36,437 bases of DNA from an uncultured Hydrogenophaga sp. (GTDB taxonomy: Bacteria; Pseudomonadota; Gammaproteobacteria; Burkholderiales; Burkholderiaceae_C), in the NCBI RefSeq assembly GCF_958439165.1, contig NZ_OY288143.1, positions 1 through 36,437 on the forward strand, written 5' to 3'. Both the position numbers and the translations under genes were made by a program. Under the pieces are notes generated by a model. It saw only the letters and a list, made by a program, of their open reading frames with translations. It made no database searches and was not told the DNA's origin. Below, in pieces: positions 1 to 7,689 of the stretch (the first letter of the stretch is position 1; the number at the start of each line of letters is the position of its first letter).

Positions 1-379
1 GGCCTTCGAACCGGGCCAGCTGCGACCCGGCCAGGCCGAACAGCAGGATGAGTGCCGCCTCCAGCAGCAGCGGCAGGGCGTATTCGCTGGCCAGGTGCCG
101 GCGCCGGGCCTCCAGGATCAGCAGCGAGCTGGTGACGGCGCCCAGCAGGAAGGCCAGCACGCTCACCGTGGCATCCACCACCAGCCCGAGCTCGCCCAGC
201 GCCAGCTGGTCGGCCAGCATGGACAGGCTGCCGGTGACGTGCGAGGTGTACTGCTGCACCGCCAGGAAGCCGCCTGCGTTCATGGCCCCGGCCACGAAGG
301 CCAGCGCCCAGCCCAGTTGCCGGTTGGCCGCGTGCGTGCGCTCGCGGTGGAGCAGGAACCGGGCGTAATTGGCGGGCAT
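1..379 (-). CDS. DUF1275 (YoaK-type) membrane protein, partial
   Basis: The reading frame starts at ATG 379-377 and runs off the left edge of the window after 126 codons, so the C-terminal half is missing. The visible part has an N-terminal cytoplasmic stretch, then hydrophobic segments around residues 22-40, 60-85 and 105-120. The segments GAMNAGGF (31-38) and QYTSHVTGS (43-51) match the conserved start of the DUF1275/YoaK integral membrane family, whose biochemical role is unknown. It lies 12 bases behind the chromate transporter stop on the same strand, so it is probably the third gene of an ExoD-ChrA-DUF1275 operon. Family assignment is fairly sure; function is not. Confidence 0.8.
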   Translation of the reverse strand, partial: MPANYARFLLHRERTHAANRQLGWALAFVAGAMNAGGFLAVQQYTSHVTGSLSMLADQLALGELGLVVDATVSVLAFLLGAVTSSLLILEARRRHLASEYALPLLLEAALILLFGLAGSQLARFEG

Positions 380-391
380 GCCCGGAGTGTG

Positions 392-1753
392 TCAGAGGCG
401 CAGCAGCGACGGTACGGCCTGCGTGAGCAGCAGCCCGGCCAGCCCGCTGGCGGCCAGCAGCGGCATCACGCCGAGCTTCAGCCGGAACAGCGCCGCAGCC
501 GCCAGCACCACCAGGGCGCCGGCCACCGCGTCGACCGGGCCGCTCCAGCCCTGCGGCCACACCACATGCTGCGCGAAGAACAGCGCCAGGTTCAGGATGA
601 CACCCACCACCGCAGCGGTGATGGCGGTCAGCGGCGCGGTGAAGCCCAGCCGCCCGTGCGTGGCTTCCACCAGCGGCCCGCCGGCCAGGATGAAGATGAA
701 CGAGGGCAGGAAGGTGAAGAAGGTGACCACGCTGGCGGCGAGCATGGCGCCGGCCAGCAGGGCGTCCGGCCCCAGCACCGCCTGCTGCCAGCCGCCCACG
801 AAGCCCACGAAGGCCACCACCATGATCAGCGGGCCGGGCGTGGTCTCGCCCAGGGCCAGGCCGTCGATCATCTGCGGGCCGGTGAGCCAGCCGAAATGCT
901 CCACCGCGCCCTGGTACACATAAGGCAGCACCGCATACGCGCCGCCGAAGGTGAGCAGGGCCGCCTTGCTGAAGAACAGCCCCATCTGGGTCAGCGTGGC
1001 CTGCCAGCCTTGTGTGGCCACCAGTGCGCCCATCACCAGCGCCCATGCCCCCAGCCCGCAGGCCATCACCTGGAGCAGGCGGACGCGGCTGAAACGGGCA
1101 TGGTCCGGCGTGGGCGTGTGGTCGTCGATCAGGGCCGGCGCGTGCGGCTGGCCGCTGGCAGCGCGCGCGGCTGCTGCGGGCATGAACACGCCGGGTGCCA
1201 CCCGCGACCCGATCCAGCCGGCGAGCGCGGCGGCGGCCACGATGGCGGGGAAGGGCGCATCCAGGAAGGTGAGGGCGGCGAACGAGAGGGCGGCCAGCAA
1301 CACCATCCAGCGGTTGGCCAGCGCCCGTGTGCCGATGCGGTGGGCCGCATGCAGCACGATGGCCACCACCGCCGGCTTGATGCCGTAGAACACGCCGGCC
1401 ACCACCGGCAAATCGCCAAAGCGCAGGTACACCCAGCTCAGGGCCATGAGGATGAACAGCGAGGGCAGCACGAACAGCCCGCCCGCCACCAGCCCGCCCC
1501 AGGTGCGGTGCATCAGCCAGCCGATGTAGGTGGCCAGCTGCTGCGCCTCCGGGCCGGGCAGCAGCATGCAGTAGTTGAGTGCGTGCAGGAAGCGCTGTTC
1601 GCTGATCCAGCGGCGCCGCTCCACCAGCTCGGCATGCATGATCGCGATCTGCCCTGCCGGGCCGCCGAAGCTCACGAAACCCAGCTTGAGCCAGAACAGG
1701 AAGGCCTCGCGGCGGCTCACGGCGGCGGGGCGGTCGGGGGCGGTGGCGTCCAT
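392..1753 (-). CDS. chrA: Chromate transporter, ChrA (long, two-domain CHR family)
   Basis: At 453 residues this has the size of long-chain CHR proteins, which consist of two homologous CHR domains. The first half carries FGGPAGQIA and LLPGPEAQQLATYIGW; the second repeats the pattern with TFGGAYAVLPY and LGETTPGPLIMV. About ten to twelve hydrophobic segments are visible. Characterised ChrA proteins export chromate from the cytoplasm by a proton-linked mechanism and give chromate resistance; some homologues may carry sulfate-like anions instead. No chrB regulator or other chr gene is present. The start is 13 bases after the ExoD stop and the stop is 12 bases before DUF1275, which indicates one transcript. 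Family assignment is very sure; the physiological substrate is inferred. Confidence 0.92.
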   Translation of the reverse strand: MDATAPDRPAAVSRREAFLFWLKLGFVSFGGPAGQIAIMHAELVERRRWISEQRFLHALNYCMLLPGPEAQQLATYIGWLMHRTWGGLVAGGLFVLPSLFILMALSWVYLRFGDLPVVAGVFYGIKPAVVAIVLHAAHRIGTRALANRWMVLLAALSFAALTFLDAPFPAIVAAAALAGWIGSRVAPGVFMPAAAARAASGQPHAPALIDDHTPTPDHARFSRVRLLQVMACGLGAWALVMGALVATQGWQATLTQMGLFFSKAALLTFGGAYAVLPYVYQGAVEHFGWLTGPQMIDGLALGETTPGPLIMVVAFVGFVGGWQQAVLGPDALLAGAMLAASVVTFFTFLPSFIFILAGGPLVEATHGRLGFTAPLTAITAAVVGVILNLALFFAQHVVWPQGWSGPVDAVAGALVVLAAAALFRLKLGVMPLLAASGLAGLLLTQAVPSLLRL

Positions 1754-1766
1754 GGCCCGGTGCCGT

Positions 1767-2393
1767 TCAGGTCAGGCGCGCCAGCAGCGCCAGGCCGGCC
1801 TGGATCATGGCCCAGACCACCCCCGACACCACCGCCGTGGCCACTGCCGCGCCGATCCAGCCGGCCAGCATCCACAGGCCATCGCGTTCCAGCACGCCCA
1901 GCCCCATCAAGGCAATGGCCAGGGCCGGCAGCGTGTTGCCCAGCGGCACCGGCAGCATCAGCACCACCGCCAGCAGCAGGCACACCAGACCGGCCAGGTT
2001 CTCCATCGGTGGCCGCACCATGAAGCGCCCGCGCGGCCGCAGCAGCCGCTCGGCCTTCTGCAGCCACGGCAGCAGACGCCGCACCATGGCGGCCAGATCG
2101 TCCCGGGCGAGGGACCGTTGTGCCACCACCTTCGGCAGCCAGGGCTTGAGCCCCAGCATCAGCTGCAGCGACAGGAACAGCAGCGGTGCGCCCAGCACGG
2201 TGGACACACCCGGCGGCACCGGAAAGATGTTGGGGGCGGCAAACACGAACATCAGCGCCCCCAGCGCGCGGTCGCCCAGCGCCCCGAGCAGATCGCCGAT
2301 GGCCACGCGCTCGCGGGTCTGATCGTGCGCCAGGTGGAACAGCACCACCGACAGCGGCGCAGCGCCCGGCGAGGGAAGCGGAGGAAGGGTCAT
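1767..2393 (-). CDS. ExoD-like membrane protein (exopolysaccharide synthesis family)
   Basis: This 208-residue protein has a soluble N-terminal part of about 40 residues, then a hydrophobic core with conserved ExoD-family features: GDRALGALMFVFAAPNIFPV (about 40-59), the PPGVSTVLGAPLL stretch, and a C-terminal set of membrane segments. ExoD was first described in Rhizobium as needed for exopolysaccharide production and alkaline tolerance; its molecular activity is not established. It is the first gene of a tight minus-strand operon with chrA and DUF1275, all integral membrane proteins. The ATG at 2393 was chosen because the following 216 bases form a divergent spacer. On the minus strand TATACT (2408-2403) resembles a -10 box, but it would leave almost no leader, so I do not call it as a promoter. 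Confidence 0.85.
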   Translation of the reverse strand: MTLPPLPSPGAAPLSVVLFHLAHDQTRERVAIGDLLGALGDRALGALMFVFAAPNIFPVPPGVSTVLGAPLLFLSLQLMLGLKPWLPKVVAQRSLARDDLAAMVRRLLPWLQKAERLLRPRGRFMVRPPMENLAGLVCLLLAVVLMLPVPLGNTLPALAIALMGLGVLERDGLWMLAGWIGAAVATAVVSGVVWAMIQAGLALLARLT

Positions 2394-2609
2394 GCCGGGC
2401 GAAGTATAGGAAGCCGTCGGTCACGGAGCATGACAGGGGGCGGGCTCGATCCGCTGGCCGGCAGGAAAGTAGATGGTTTCGTCATGACTTTTCGGGATCG
2501 ACGCGGGCGTAATGCGCCAGCCCTGAAACATCACGCACCCCTCACCGGAATCGGAGTCCGGTCTGCAGGACGGCGTCGATGACCCGGGGCACCACCACGG
2601 AGCATCACC

Positions 2610-3065
2610 ATGAACCAGCTCAACCCGGGTTGCATTCCGGCATGCCTGACCGAGATCGAACCGGCCGACCTCGATTTCCACATCCACACGTTCAGCAGCG
2701 AGCATGGCCACGACATGGTGCTCGACGCCCCGGCCATGGGGTGCGTCGTCATCGATGGCTACCTGCTGCGCGGCGGCCCCCCGGCCGGCCCCGGCCTGTG
2801 GGAAAGCCGGGACCGGCGCTGGCGTTTCAGCCTGCACCCGAATGGCGATCTGCTGGTCGAAGGCCTTCACCCGCAGCACCGCTGCCAGCTCACCGTGCTG
2901 GGCTGGCTGCACCGCTGGACCTCGCCCGGCAGGTCGGTGGGCATCGAGCTGGAAGGGCTGGTTGCGCGGATGGCCGCCCCGGGCAGCCAACTCGACGGGC
3001 GGGAAGTCAGCTGCCCGTCCGCAGCAGCGGCCCCGCCCATCCCAGCACCAGCATCAGCAGGCTGA
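2610..3065 (+). CDS. Hypothetical protein, 151 aa, orphan
   Basis: I do not recognise this protein. The ATG at 2610 follows GGAG by a short spacer. Codon choice is strongly G/C at third positions, like the neighbouring genes, and this frame reads better than the opposing one, which supports it being real. It appears cytosolic, with no signal peptide or membrane segment. The first 120 residues look globular, with several His and Trp residues (DFHIHTFSSEHGHD, residues 22-35) and HRCQLTVLGWLHRW. The last 25 residues are low-complexity Ala/Pro and overlap the 3' end of the convergent HupE-like gene (3007-3648), so the C-terminus may be poorly constrained. Function unknown; a false call is possible. 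Confidence 0.55.
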   Translation: MNQLNPGCIPACLTEIEPADLDFHIHTFSSEHGHDMVLDAPAMGCVVIDGYLLRGGPPAGPGLWESRDRRWRFSLHPNGDLLVEGLHPQHRCQLTVLGWLHRWTSPGRSVGIELEGLVARMAAPGSQLDGREVSCPSAAAAPPIPAPASAG

Positions 3066-3648
3066 TGGCCACCAGCCAGCCGCCCAGGATGCGCTGGCCG
3101 ATGGCGGTGCCGTGGGCCAGGGCGGGCTGGCGGCCCAGCACCTCGCCCCAGAACGCGAGTTGTCCGGTGATCAGCAGCGCACCCACGACGCTGCCGCCAA
3201 TGGTCAGGAAGCGTTGCCAGGGGGCAAAGCCCGGGTCGCCCGAGCCCAGGCCCACCAGCAGGCCGATCAGGCCGCAGAAGGCGGCCACCAGCCCGGCCGG
3301 CCCGGTGCGGCCGGCGGCCACCAGCACTGCGCAGGCCAGCGCCACCGGCAGCAGCCCGCGGTCGGTGTCGGGGTCGGCCAGGGGCAGGGTGAGCAGGCCG
3401 CCCAGCACCAGCCCCAGGGCCAGTGCCCAGATGGCCACGGCCTTGCGCGCTTCGTCCACCCGGCCCAGGTAGAGGCCGAGCGCCAGCAGCGCCAGCACGT
3501 GGGCCGGGGCCAGCAGCGGGTGCAGCAGGCCCACATAGAAAGGCGTGGCGCCGGGTATGGCGCCGTGGGCCAGCGCCGGCAGCGGCGACACGGCCAGCAG
3601 CCCGGCCAGGCCGGCCAGCCATGCAGAAGCGGAGCGGCGCAGCGTCAT
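3007..3648 (-). CDS. HupE/UreJ family permease with degenerate metal motif
   Basis: This 213-residue protein begins with a cleavable-looking signal (to about residue 27, ALA|HG) followed by six to seven hydrophobic segments, the architecture of HupE/UreJ nickel/cobalt permeases. The family's HPxxGxDH motif in the first membrane helix reads HPLLAPAH here (43-50): the aspartate that helps bind metal is replaced by alanine, unlike the neighbouring paralogue. It starts 4 bases after the stop of that paralogue and is the last gene of a four-gene minus-strand operon. It could be a partner subunit, a permease with altered specificity, or a decaying paralogue. The family call is good; the transported ion is inference. 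Confidence 0.75.
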   Translation of the reverse strand: MTLRRSASAWLAGLAGLLAVSPLPALAHGAIPGATPFYVGLLHPLLAPAHVLALLALGLYLGRVDEARKAVAIWALALGLVLGGLLTLPLADPDTDRGLLPVALACAVLVAAGRTGPAGLVAAFCGLIGLLVGLGSGDPGFAPWQRFLTIGGSVVGALLITGQLAFWGEVLGRQPALAHGTAIGQRILGGWLVAISLLMLVLGWAGPLLRTGS

Positions 3649-3652
3649 GGTG

Positions 3653-4264
3653 TCAGAGCCAGCCGGCCAGGAAGCCCACGCCGATGGCCGAGATGACCAC
3701 GCCGCAGCCCCGCACCACCTTTACGCCCTGCGGCCAGCGCACCGCCATGCCCAGCACGATGCCGCCCAGGTGCAGCAGGCCGGTGGCGACCATGAAGCCG
3801 GCGGTGTACATCAGCGGGTTGGTCGCGTCGGGCAGCTCGGTTCCATGGGCATAGCCGTGGAAGATGGCGAAGGCGCCCACCACCACGGCGGCCAGCCACA
3901 GGGGCGGGCGGCTGCCCAGCGCCACCATGGCGCCGATCACGATGGCCGAGGCCGCAATGCCTTCCTCCACCAGCGGCACCGGCACGCCCAGCAGGCCCAG
4001 CACGCCACCCAGGGCCATGACCGCCGGGAACACCACCGGCAGCGTCCAGACGGCGCGGTCGCCCATGAAGGCGCCCCACAGCCCGACGGCCACCATGGCC
4101 ACCACGTGGTCCCAGCCCAGGATGGGGTGCACGAAGCCGCTGGCGAATCCGCCGGCCAGGTTGGCGGCATCGGCGTGCGCATGGGCACCCTGGGCGATGG
4201 CCAGCAGGCCCAGGAAAGCAGCCCAGCGGGCGCCGCGCGAGAGGAGTGAGGTCGGGTGTGTCAT
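3653..4264 (-). CDS. HupE/UreJ family nickel/cobalt permease
   Basis: The ATG at 4264 is preceded by AGGAG at ideal distance; an upstream in-frame extension lacks such a site and reads like non-coding sequence. The 203-residue product has a signal peptide ending near AHA (residue 29), then about six membrane helices. The first carries an intact HPILGWDH (46-53), the family's metal-binding signature, and a later helix has HGYAHG. HupE/UreJ proteins move Ni2+ or Co2+ across the inner membrane for hydrogenase or urease assembly. Neither enzyme is encoded in the window. It sits between two other HupE-type genes, 32 bases downstream of one and 4 bases upstream of the other. Confidence 0.88.
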   Translation of the reverse strand: MTHPTSLLSRGARWAAFLGLLAIAQGAHAHADAANLAGGFASGFVHPILGWDHVVAMVAVGLWGAFMGDRAVWTLPVVFPAVMALGGVLGLLGVPVPLVEEGIAASAIVIGAMVALGSRPPLWLAAVVVGAFAIFHGYAHGTELPDATNPLMYTAGFMVATGLLHLGGIVLGMAVRWPQGVKVVRGCGVVISAIGVGFLAGWL

Positions 4265-4296
4265 GGGATCTCCTGGTGGTGGGTGAGTGAAAAGGG

Positions 4297-5481
4297 TCAG
4301 GTGGTCAGGCCCAGCCGCTGCAGCAGCCAGAGTGTGCCGATGCCGGCGATGATGAGCGAGCCGCCGGCCACCACCACGGTGCGGTAGAAGCCGGTCATGC
4401 GCAGCCACCAGGCCAGCGGGAAGAAGGCGGCGACGATGGCGAGCTGGCCCAGCTCGACGCCGATGTTGAAGCCGCCGAGCGCCAGGGCCAGCTGGCTGCC
4501 GGGCAGGTTGAGGTCGATCAGCGCCGTGGCAAAGCCGAAGCCGTGGATCAGGCCGAACACGAAGGCCATGCGCCAGCGCTCCAGCGCGAACCAGCCCATC
4601 AGGTTGTTCAGCGCGGCCAGCACCACCGACAGCGCCACCAGCGTCTCCACGATGGCCCGCGGCGGCTCCACCACGCGGGTGAGAGCCAGTGCCAGCGTGA
4701 GGCTGTGGGCCACGGTGAAGGCTGTGACCACGGCCACCACGTCCATCAGCGAGCTGCGCAGCGCCTCTCGTGCAGGCCAGTTCAGCAGCCAGCCGCGCTG
4801 CCGCTGCAGCGGCGCCAGCAACAGCAGGCTGAGCAGGAACAGGATGTGGTCGAGCCCGATCCAGATGTGCCAGACGCCTTCCTGGATGTAGCGCAGCAGG
4901 GTGTTGCCGGTGCCGTCGGCGGTGCCGTCGCTGCCCGGCACCAGCCGCAGTTCCGGCTGGTCGGGGCTGAGCACGGCGCTGGTCTGCAGGGCGTCGGTCT
5001 GGATCCGGATCAGGCCCCGGTGCAGGTTGTCGCGCTCGAAGATCAGCTGGTAACGCAGGGTCAGGCCGGCCGTTGCTGCCGGACAGCGGATGGCCGATTC
5101 GGCGCTCAGGTAGATGCCGTCGGCCCGCTCGCTGGCCAGCAAGGGTGCGGGCTGCAGGCGGCAGGCGCCGGCATCGCTGCGCAGCTGCAGGCCCTGGTCC
5201 AGCCAGGCCTGGAGTTCGCTGCTGCGCTCGGTGGTTTCTGCCCAGGTGACCTGGCCGTCGCGGTCGCGGTCCAGGTCGAACAGCAGGTCCACGTCGCGCA
5301 GGTTCATGTCGGCACGTAGCACCAGCTCGCTGCCGCGCTGCTCCAGCAGCAGGTAGCTGTTGCTGCTGGAGTGGGCCCGTGCCAGGCCCGGCAGCAGGGC
5401 CATGCAGGCCAGCAGGGTCAGAAGCCAGGTGGTGATCGGGCGCATCGGTCGGGGGGTGGGGGTCAAACCAGGGCTCCTCAT
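4297..5481 (-). CDS. HupE/UreJ_2-type membrane protein with periplasmic EF-hand
   Basis: This 394-residue protein has a signal peptide (cleavage near ARA|HS), a periplasmic domain of about 160 residues, and a C-terminal HupE/UreJ_2 domain. The membrane part opens with HIWIGLDHILFL (H205, D211, H212) and contains about seven helices. The periplasmic domain contains a textbook EF-hand loop, D71-x-D-x-D-G-x-V-x-x-x-E82, suggesting calcium binding. I chose ATG 5481 because it overlaps the TGA of the upstream TPR gene in an ATGA coupling; ATG 5445 would give a more standard signal peptide and is the alternative. Transport of a divalent metal is inferred from the family. It is followed at 32 bases by another HupE gene. 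Confidence 0.82.
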   Translation of the reverse strand: MRSPGLTPTPRPMRPITTWLLTLLACMALLPGLARAHSSSNSYLLLEQRGSELVLRADMNLRDVDLLFDLDRDRDGQVTWAETTERSSELQAWLDQGLQLRSDAGACRLQPAPLLASERADGIYLSAESAIRCPAATAGLTLRYQLIFERDNLHRGLIRIQTDALQTSAVLSPDQPELRLVPGSDGTADGTGNTLLRYIQEGVWHIWIGLDHILFLLSLLLLAPLQRQRGWLLNWPAREALRSSLMDVVAVVTAFTVAHSLTLALALTRVVEPPRAIVETLVALSVVLAALNNLMGWFALERWRMAFVFGLIHGFGFATALIDLNLPGSQLALALGGFNIGVELGQLAIVAAFFPLAWWLRMTGFYRTVVVAGGSLIIAGIGTLWLLQRLGLTT

Positions 5482-6710
5482 CGGCCGAGCCGGGTCTGCA
5501 GGGTCCGGGCCAGCGCGGCCAGGGTCGGATCGGTGTAGCCGGTCCGCTCCATCCAGGCCAGCACCGGCTTCGCGTCGTCGGGCTTGTCGTTGGCCAGCGC
5601 GGCCTCGATCAGCAGGGCGGCATCGGCCGGCTCCTGCTGCTCGGCCCAGCTTTGCCGGGCCAGGGCGAGTCCGCGGGGCAGATCGGCCCGGTGGCGCACG
5701 TAGTACATCATCTGCGGCCGCTCGATCAGGGCCTCGTTGCGCAGCGCCTGGGCATCCATGCGCTGCGACACCTGGGCCTGCAGGTCGGCCATGCGCGGAT
5801 CGCGCAGCGCACTGGCGGCCAGCAGGGCCTGCACCAGCAGGGCGTCGGTGGGCTGCTGGGTGGCCAGGCTGGCCTGCAGTGCCTGGGCATGCTGGCCCTG
5901 GGCATTGAGCGTTTCGGCGAGCGACAGCCGCACCAGGTGCGAGCCCGGGTACCGCTGCAGATGTTGCTGCCACACCTGGGCCGCCTCCTGGGGTCTGCCG
6001 GCGGCCACCAGCGCCATGCCCTGGTGGTACCGCAGCCAGTCCTGCGCGAGCGGGCCCTGCAGGTCGGGCTGCTGCACCAGCTGCCCGAACACCGGCACCG
6101 CTGCTGCAGCCTGCCCGGTGCGGTACTGCAGGGTGGCCTGACAGGCCTGCCCCTCCACCGCGCCGAAGCGCTGGCCCAGCGCGGTGCAGTCGGCCCGGGC
6201 TTCGTCCAGGCGGGAGGTCAGCAGGTGGAGCGAGAAGCGCCACGACCAGGCTTCGGCCCGCTGCGGCTCCAGGGCAATGGTCGCGCCCAGGTCGGCAATG
6301 CCGCCTTCGAAGTCATGGAAGCCCTGGCGCACCAGCGCCCGCATGAAGTGGCCCTCGGCCGGCAGCTCGCGGACCGTCCACCACGGCTGCAGGGCGGCGC
6401 GGGCGGCGCCGTACCAGCGCAGGTCGCCCTCGCGCAGCCCGAGCACGAACACCTCCCGGGCGTACCGGAAGGCGGTTTCCTGGCGCTGCGGGTCGGCCCG
6501 CCAGGCCCGCTCGGCGTCGCGCAGCGAAGAACCGGCTCCGCCGGCCGCCTGGATCGAGACCGGCAGCACCACACGCCCGGGTTCCGGCGCGAAGCGGGGC
6601 TGTGCCTGCAGCGGTCCGATTGCGCTGAAAGTTAGCGCAATGAACAGCGCAGTCGCGGCGCGACCATAGGGTTTACCCCTGTATCCGGCGATTTCCACAG
6701 TTGGTTTCAT
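5478..6710 (-). CDS. Secreted tetratricopeptide-repeat protein
   Basis: ATG 6710 gives a 410-residue protein with an N-terminal signal sequence: positively charged start, hydrophobic core FIALTFSAIGPL, and a likely cut after LQA (about residue 37). The rest is alpha-helical with degenerate TPR units, for example around ALEPQRAEAWSWRFSLHLL, QGMALVAAGRPQEAAQVWQQ and VRLSLAETLNAQGQHAQAL. Such repeats mediate protein contacts, here in the periplasm or at the outer membrane. It is the first gene of the four-gene HupE operon and its TGA overlaps the next gene's ATG, so production of the two is probably coupled. No enzymatic motif is visible. A scaffold or accessory role for the metal permeases is inference. 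Confidence 0.8.
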   Translation of the reverse strand: MKPTVEIAGYRGKPYGRAATALFIALTFSAIGPLQAQPRFAPEPGRVVLPVSIQAAGGAGSSLRDAERAWRADPQRQETAFRYAREVFVLGLREGDLRWYGAARAALQPWWTVRELPAEGHFMRALVRQGFHDFEGGIADLGATIALEPQRAEAWSWRFSLHLLTSRLDEARADCTALGQRFGAVEGQACQATLQYRTGQAAAAVPVFGQLVQQPDLQGPLAQDWLRYHQGMALVAAGRPQEAAQVWQQHLQRYPGSHLVRLSLAETLNAQGQHAQALQASLATQQPTDALLVQALLAASALRDPRMADLQAQVSQRMDAQALRNEALIERPQMMYYVRHRADLPRGLALARQSWAEQQEPADAALLIEAALANDKPDDAKPVLAWMERTGYTDPTLAALARTLQTRLGR

Positions 6711-6828
6711 GGTTAACCGAGAATATGAACAAATCTTTCCTGAGATACGCCAGAATAGCATCCGCAGATTCGGGAGTTCGCCCTGTCTGCGCTTTCCCGG
6801 ACAATCCAACAAACTTACGGTGAATCAC

Positions 6829-6981
6829 ATGAAACTCTTCATTTCCGCGCTCGTGTCGGCCTTCGTTCTGGCCACCGCCCCCGCCGCTTTCGCCGCAGCC
6901 CACGCTGGCGGCAAGATGGACGAGAAGGTGGACTGCTCCAAGAAGGAAAACGCCGACAAGGAAGCCTGCAAGAAGAAGTGA
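6829..6981 (+). CDS. Small secreted lysine-rich protein, 50 aa
   Basis: The frame starting at ATG 6829 encodes a clear Sec signal peptide (MKLFISALVSAFVLATAP, then AAFA|AAH) and a mature peptide of about 28 residues. The mature part is dominated by Lys, Asp and Glu, has two cysteines (DCSKKENADKEACKKK) and ends in three lysines. The cysteines could form one disulfide in the periplasm. A longer in-frame start at 6709 exists but reads as non-coding and would overlap the divergent TPR gene start. A strong intrinsic terminator follows 22 bases after the stop, so this is a self-contained small transcription unit. Function unknown; the signal peptide plus terminator make it likely real. Confidence 0.7.
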   Translation: MKLFISALVSAFVLATAPAAFAAAHAGGKMDEKVDCSKKENADKEACKKK

Positions 6982-7002
6982 TCGTCTTCTGACGGCACTG
7001 AA

Positions 7003-7028
7003 GAAGGCCCGCAATAGCGGGCTTTTTT
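7003..7028 (+). terminator. Intrinsic terminator after the small secreted protein gene
   Basis: A perfect 6-bp stem GCCCGC (7007-7012) / GCGGGC (7017-7022) with loop AATA is followed directly by six T residues. It ends the 6829-6981 unit. Confidence 0.9.
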
Positions 7029-7227
7029 CATGGTCATCGGGTTTTTGGCCGGTGCGCGCCGATTCATCTGGTGACCATTTCTCACATTCGCTCTGAATCC
7101 AATCAACGGCCTGCTGCGTAGCCGCCGTTATTTAATTCGCAATTAACTAATGGCGCCGGTCCGTACGGGGCGCAGCCGAGGGATCGGCCGGATGGTCCCG
7201 GGGCCTGCAGCGGGTGAGAATCGACCC

Positions 7228-7689
7228 ATGCAGGACGACATTCCCACCTTGCGGCGCATCCTGGGCGCGCACCGCACCATCGCCGTGGTCGGCCTTTCGG
7301 CCGAATGGCACCGCCCCAGCCACTTCGCGGCCAAGTACATGCAGTCGCACGGGTACCGGATCGTCCCGGTCAACCCGCGCTACCCCGAGATCCTGGGCGA
7401 AACCAGTTACCCACGCCTGGAAGACATCCCGTTCCCGGTCGACATGGTCGACGTGTTCCGCAAGGAGGACGAGATGCCGGCCGTGGCCCGCAGTGCCGTG
7501 TCCATCGGGGCGCGCTGCTTCTGGCAGCAGCTCGGCCTGCGCAGCGCCGAGGCGGACGCCATTGCCACCGCCGCCGGTCTGGACAGCGTCTGGGACCGCT
7601 GCGTGAAGATCGAACACGCGCGGCTGTTTGGCGGTCTGCACTGGGCCGGGGTGAACACACGCGTGATCTCCGCGCGGAGGCCCGTCTGA
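7228..7689 (+). CDS. CoA-binding domain protein (YccU-like)
   Basis: This 153-residue cytosolic protein is a single CoA_binding_2 Rossmann-type domain. Visible features are the glycine-containing first strand TIAVVGLSAEWHRPS near residues 16-30, the VPVNPRYPEILGE segment, and a late cysteine-containing SIGARCFWQQLGL segment. Homologues of this family bind coenzyme A in crystal structures, but their role is not established. The start at 7228 leaves out an unlikely upstream extension. Its TGA (7687-7689) shares a base with the ATG of the O-acetylhomoserine sulfhydrylase gene, so the two are translationally coupled and may act together in sulfur metabolism. Confidence 0.85.
   Translation: MQDDIPTLRRILGAHRTIAVVGLSAEWHRPSHFAAKYMQSHGYRIVPVNPRYPEILGETSYPRLEDIPFPVDMVDVFRKEDEMPAVARSAVSIGARCFWQQLGLRSAEADAIATAAGLDSVWDRCVKIEHARLFGGLHWAGVNTRVISARRPV

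Noticed and set aside
95..2023. Long open frame on the plus strand opposite chrA and exoD
   Set aside because: It is rich in Gln/His/Arg/Gly with no domain, which is typical of the antisense shadow of GC-rich genes; the minus-strand genes have clear families.
2403..2436. Promoter and PhoB half-site (CTGTCAT, minus 2436-2430) before exoD
   Set aside because: Only one half-site is present with no 11-bp partner, and the TATACT -10-like box would leave almost no leader and has no -35 box.
2421..2990. 189-codon minus-strand frame opposite the orphan gene
   Set aside because: Composition is shadow-like and it would fill the divergent spacer of exoD; the plus-strand frame has better codon use and a ribosome-binding site.
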